From Bradyrhizobium guangxiense (GTDB lineage: Bacteria > Pseudomonadota > Alphaproteobacteria > Rhizobiales > Xanthobacteraceae), in the NCBI RefSeq assembly GCF_004114915.1, contig NZ_CP022220.1:620001-684000 (forward strand): 64,000 bases of DNA, written 5' to 3'. Positions 63,436 to 64,000 of the stretch are shown piece after piece; the stretch's first letter is position 1, and the number at the start of each line of letters is the position of its first letter. A model generated the notes under the pieces. That model was given only the letters and a program-made list of their open reading frames with translations, was not told where the DNA came from and made no database searches. Made by a program: the position numbers and the translations under genes.

Positions 63436-64000
63436 TGCGCCCCCCAATACAGTGGCGGACGTGCTGGGAGAATGAGTTGGAGCTATCGGATCATATCCAG
63501 CTCTCGGCATTCTTACGAGCGGCTTACGGACCGACCGGAACGTTCAATGCACGTCCCTTTGAGGGCTATCGGAGCTGGGCGGGTGCGAGGCCCGAGCTCC
63601 GATGTGTCGGCTACGACAGCAGGGGCGTTGCGGCTCATCTTGGCGCGCTGCGACGGTTCATCAAGGTCGGCGATGCCGACGTGTTGGTGGCCGAACTCGG
63701 ATTGTACGCGGTACGCCCCGACCTAGAGGGTCTGGGAGTGCCACACTCTGTACGCGCAATGTATCCTACACTACACCTGATGGGCGTTCCTTTCGGATTT
63801 GGCACAGTCCGTCATGCGCTCAAAACGCACATCACGAGGTTGCTCGATCGCCCAGGGCTGGCCTCGATCATTCCGGGTATACGCGTCCGTTCTACGCTGG
63901 CGGAGGTCTATCCTGCTTTGCCGCCCACGCGAACAGACGACGCTCTTCTCGTCGTTTTGCCTGTCGGAAAGCCGTTGAGCGAATGGCCGCCCGGAACGAC
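63436..64000 (+). CDS. nodA: Nod-factor N-acyltransferase NodA, runs off the window
   Basis: First 188 codons of about 200. Transfers a fatty acyl chain to the non-reducing end of the chitin oligomer backbone. [80 protein letters not shown] and SEWPPGT are NodA hallmarks. TAGGAG lies 8 bases before the ATG at 63436. nodB and nodC are expected beyond the right edge. It is 670 bp from its nod box. Confidence 0.96.

Overview
The window looks like part of a symbiosis island of a Bradyrhizobium-type nodule bacterium. The right end carries a nolA-like MerR regulator, nodD, a near-consensus nod box and the start of nodA. Elsewhere there are a second sigma-54 gene (rpoN), a NodW/FixJ-type response regulator, two more nod boxes in front of Nod-factor-decoration-type genes (a NolL/NodX-like acyltransferase and a NoeI/FkbM-like methyltransferase), and dctA for C4-dicarboxylates. 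Several promoters match the sigma-54 consensus, and one has a perfect NifA upstream site. NolA is known from Bradyrhizobium, so that genus is the best guess.

Layout. 0-9.7 kb: small ORF, then stacked IS5, IS110, IS66 and IS21 remnants. 10-12.5 kb: outer-membrane beta-barrel protein and an EctB-like aminotransferase. 13-14.2 kb: aspartate kinase, convergent with it. 15.4-17 kb: rpoN. 17.2-20.3 kb: IS256/IS110 remnants and a cold-shock protein. 20.3-24.4 kb: second copy of an IS21 that carries an IS110. 24.9-28.8 kb: small secreted proteins, an IS110 and an unknown broken gene. 28.9-29.9 kb: broken IS630. 30.1-31.3 kb: NifA/sigma-54 promoter and AAA+ ATPase. 32-33.3 kb: recombinase and istB remnants. 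33.5-34.8 kb: two response regulators and a coupled small ORF. 35.5-40.2 kb: an IS256 split by an IS1182 and an IS110. 42-43.6 kb: sigma-54-promoter operon of an unknown ORF coupled to a LuxR solo. 45.8-50.7 kb: nod-box acyltransferase, dctA and FkbM methyltransferase, bracketed by IS3/IS66 pieces. 51.5-55.6 kb: third IS21::IS110 copy. 56.5-58.6 kb: aminotransferase plus luciferase-like oxidoreductase operon. 59-60.6 kb: IS3 and IS30 remnants. 61-64 kb: nolA-nodD-nodA.

How it fits together. NodD at the right end should, with plant flavonoids, activate the nod boxes in front of nodA, the acyltransferase and the methyltransferase. RpoN would serve the -24/-12 promoters at 18.93, 30.28, 42.22 and 47.28 kb. 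DctA would import the plant-supplied C4-dicarboxylates. Roughly half the window is mobile-element DNA. The clearest mobile-element result is a 4.03-kb compound element, an IS21 with an IS110 nested inside it. It occurs three times, each copy bounded by its own 6-bp target duplication, although all three share the same disabling frameshifts in istA and istB.
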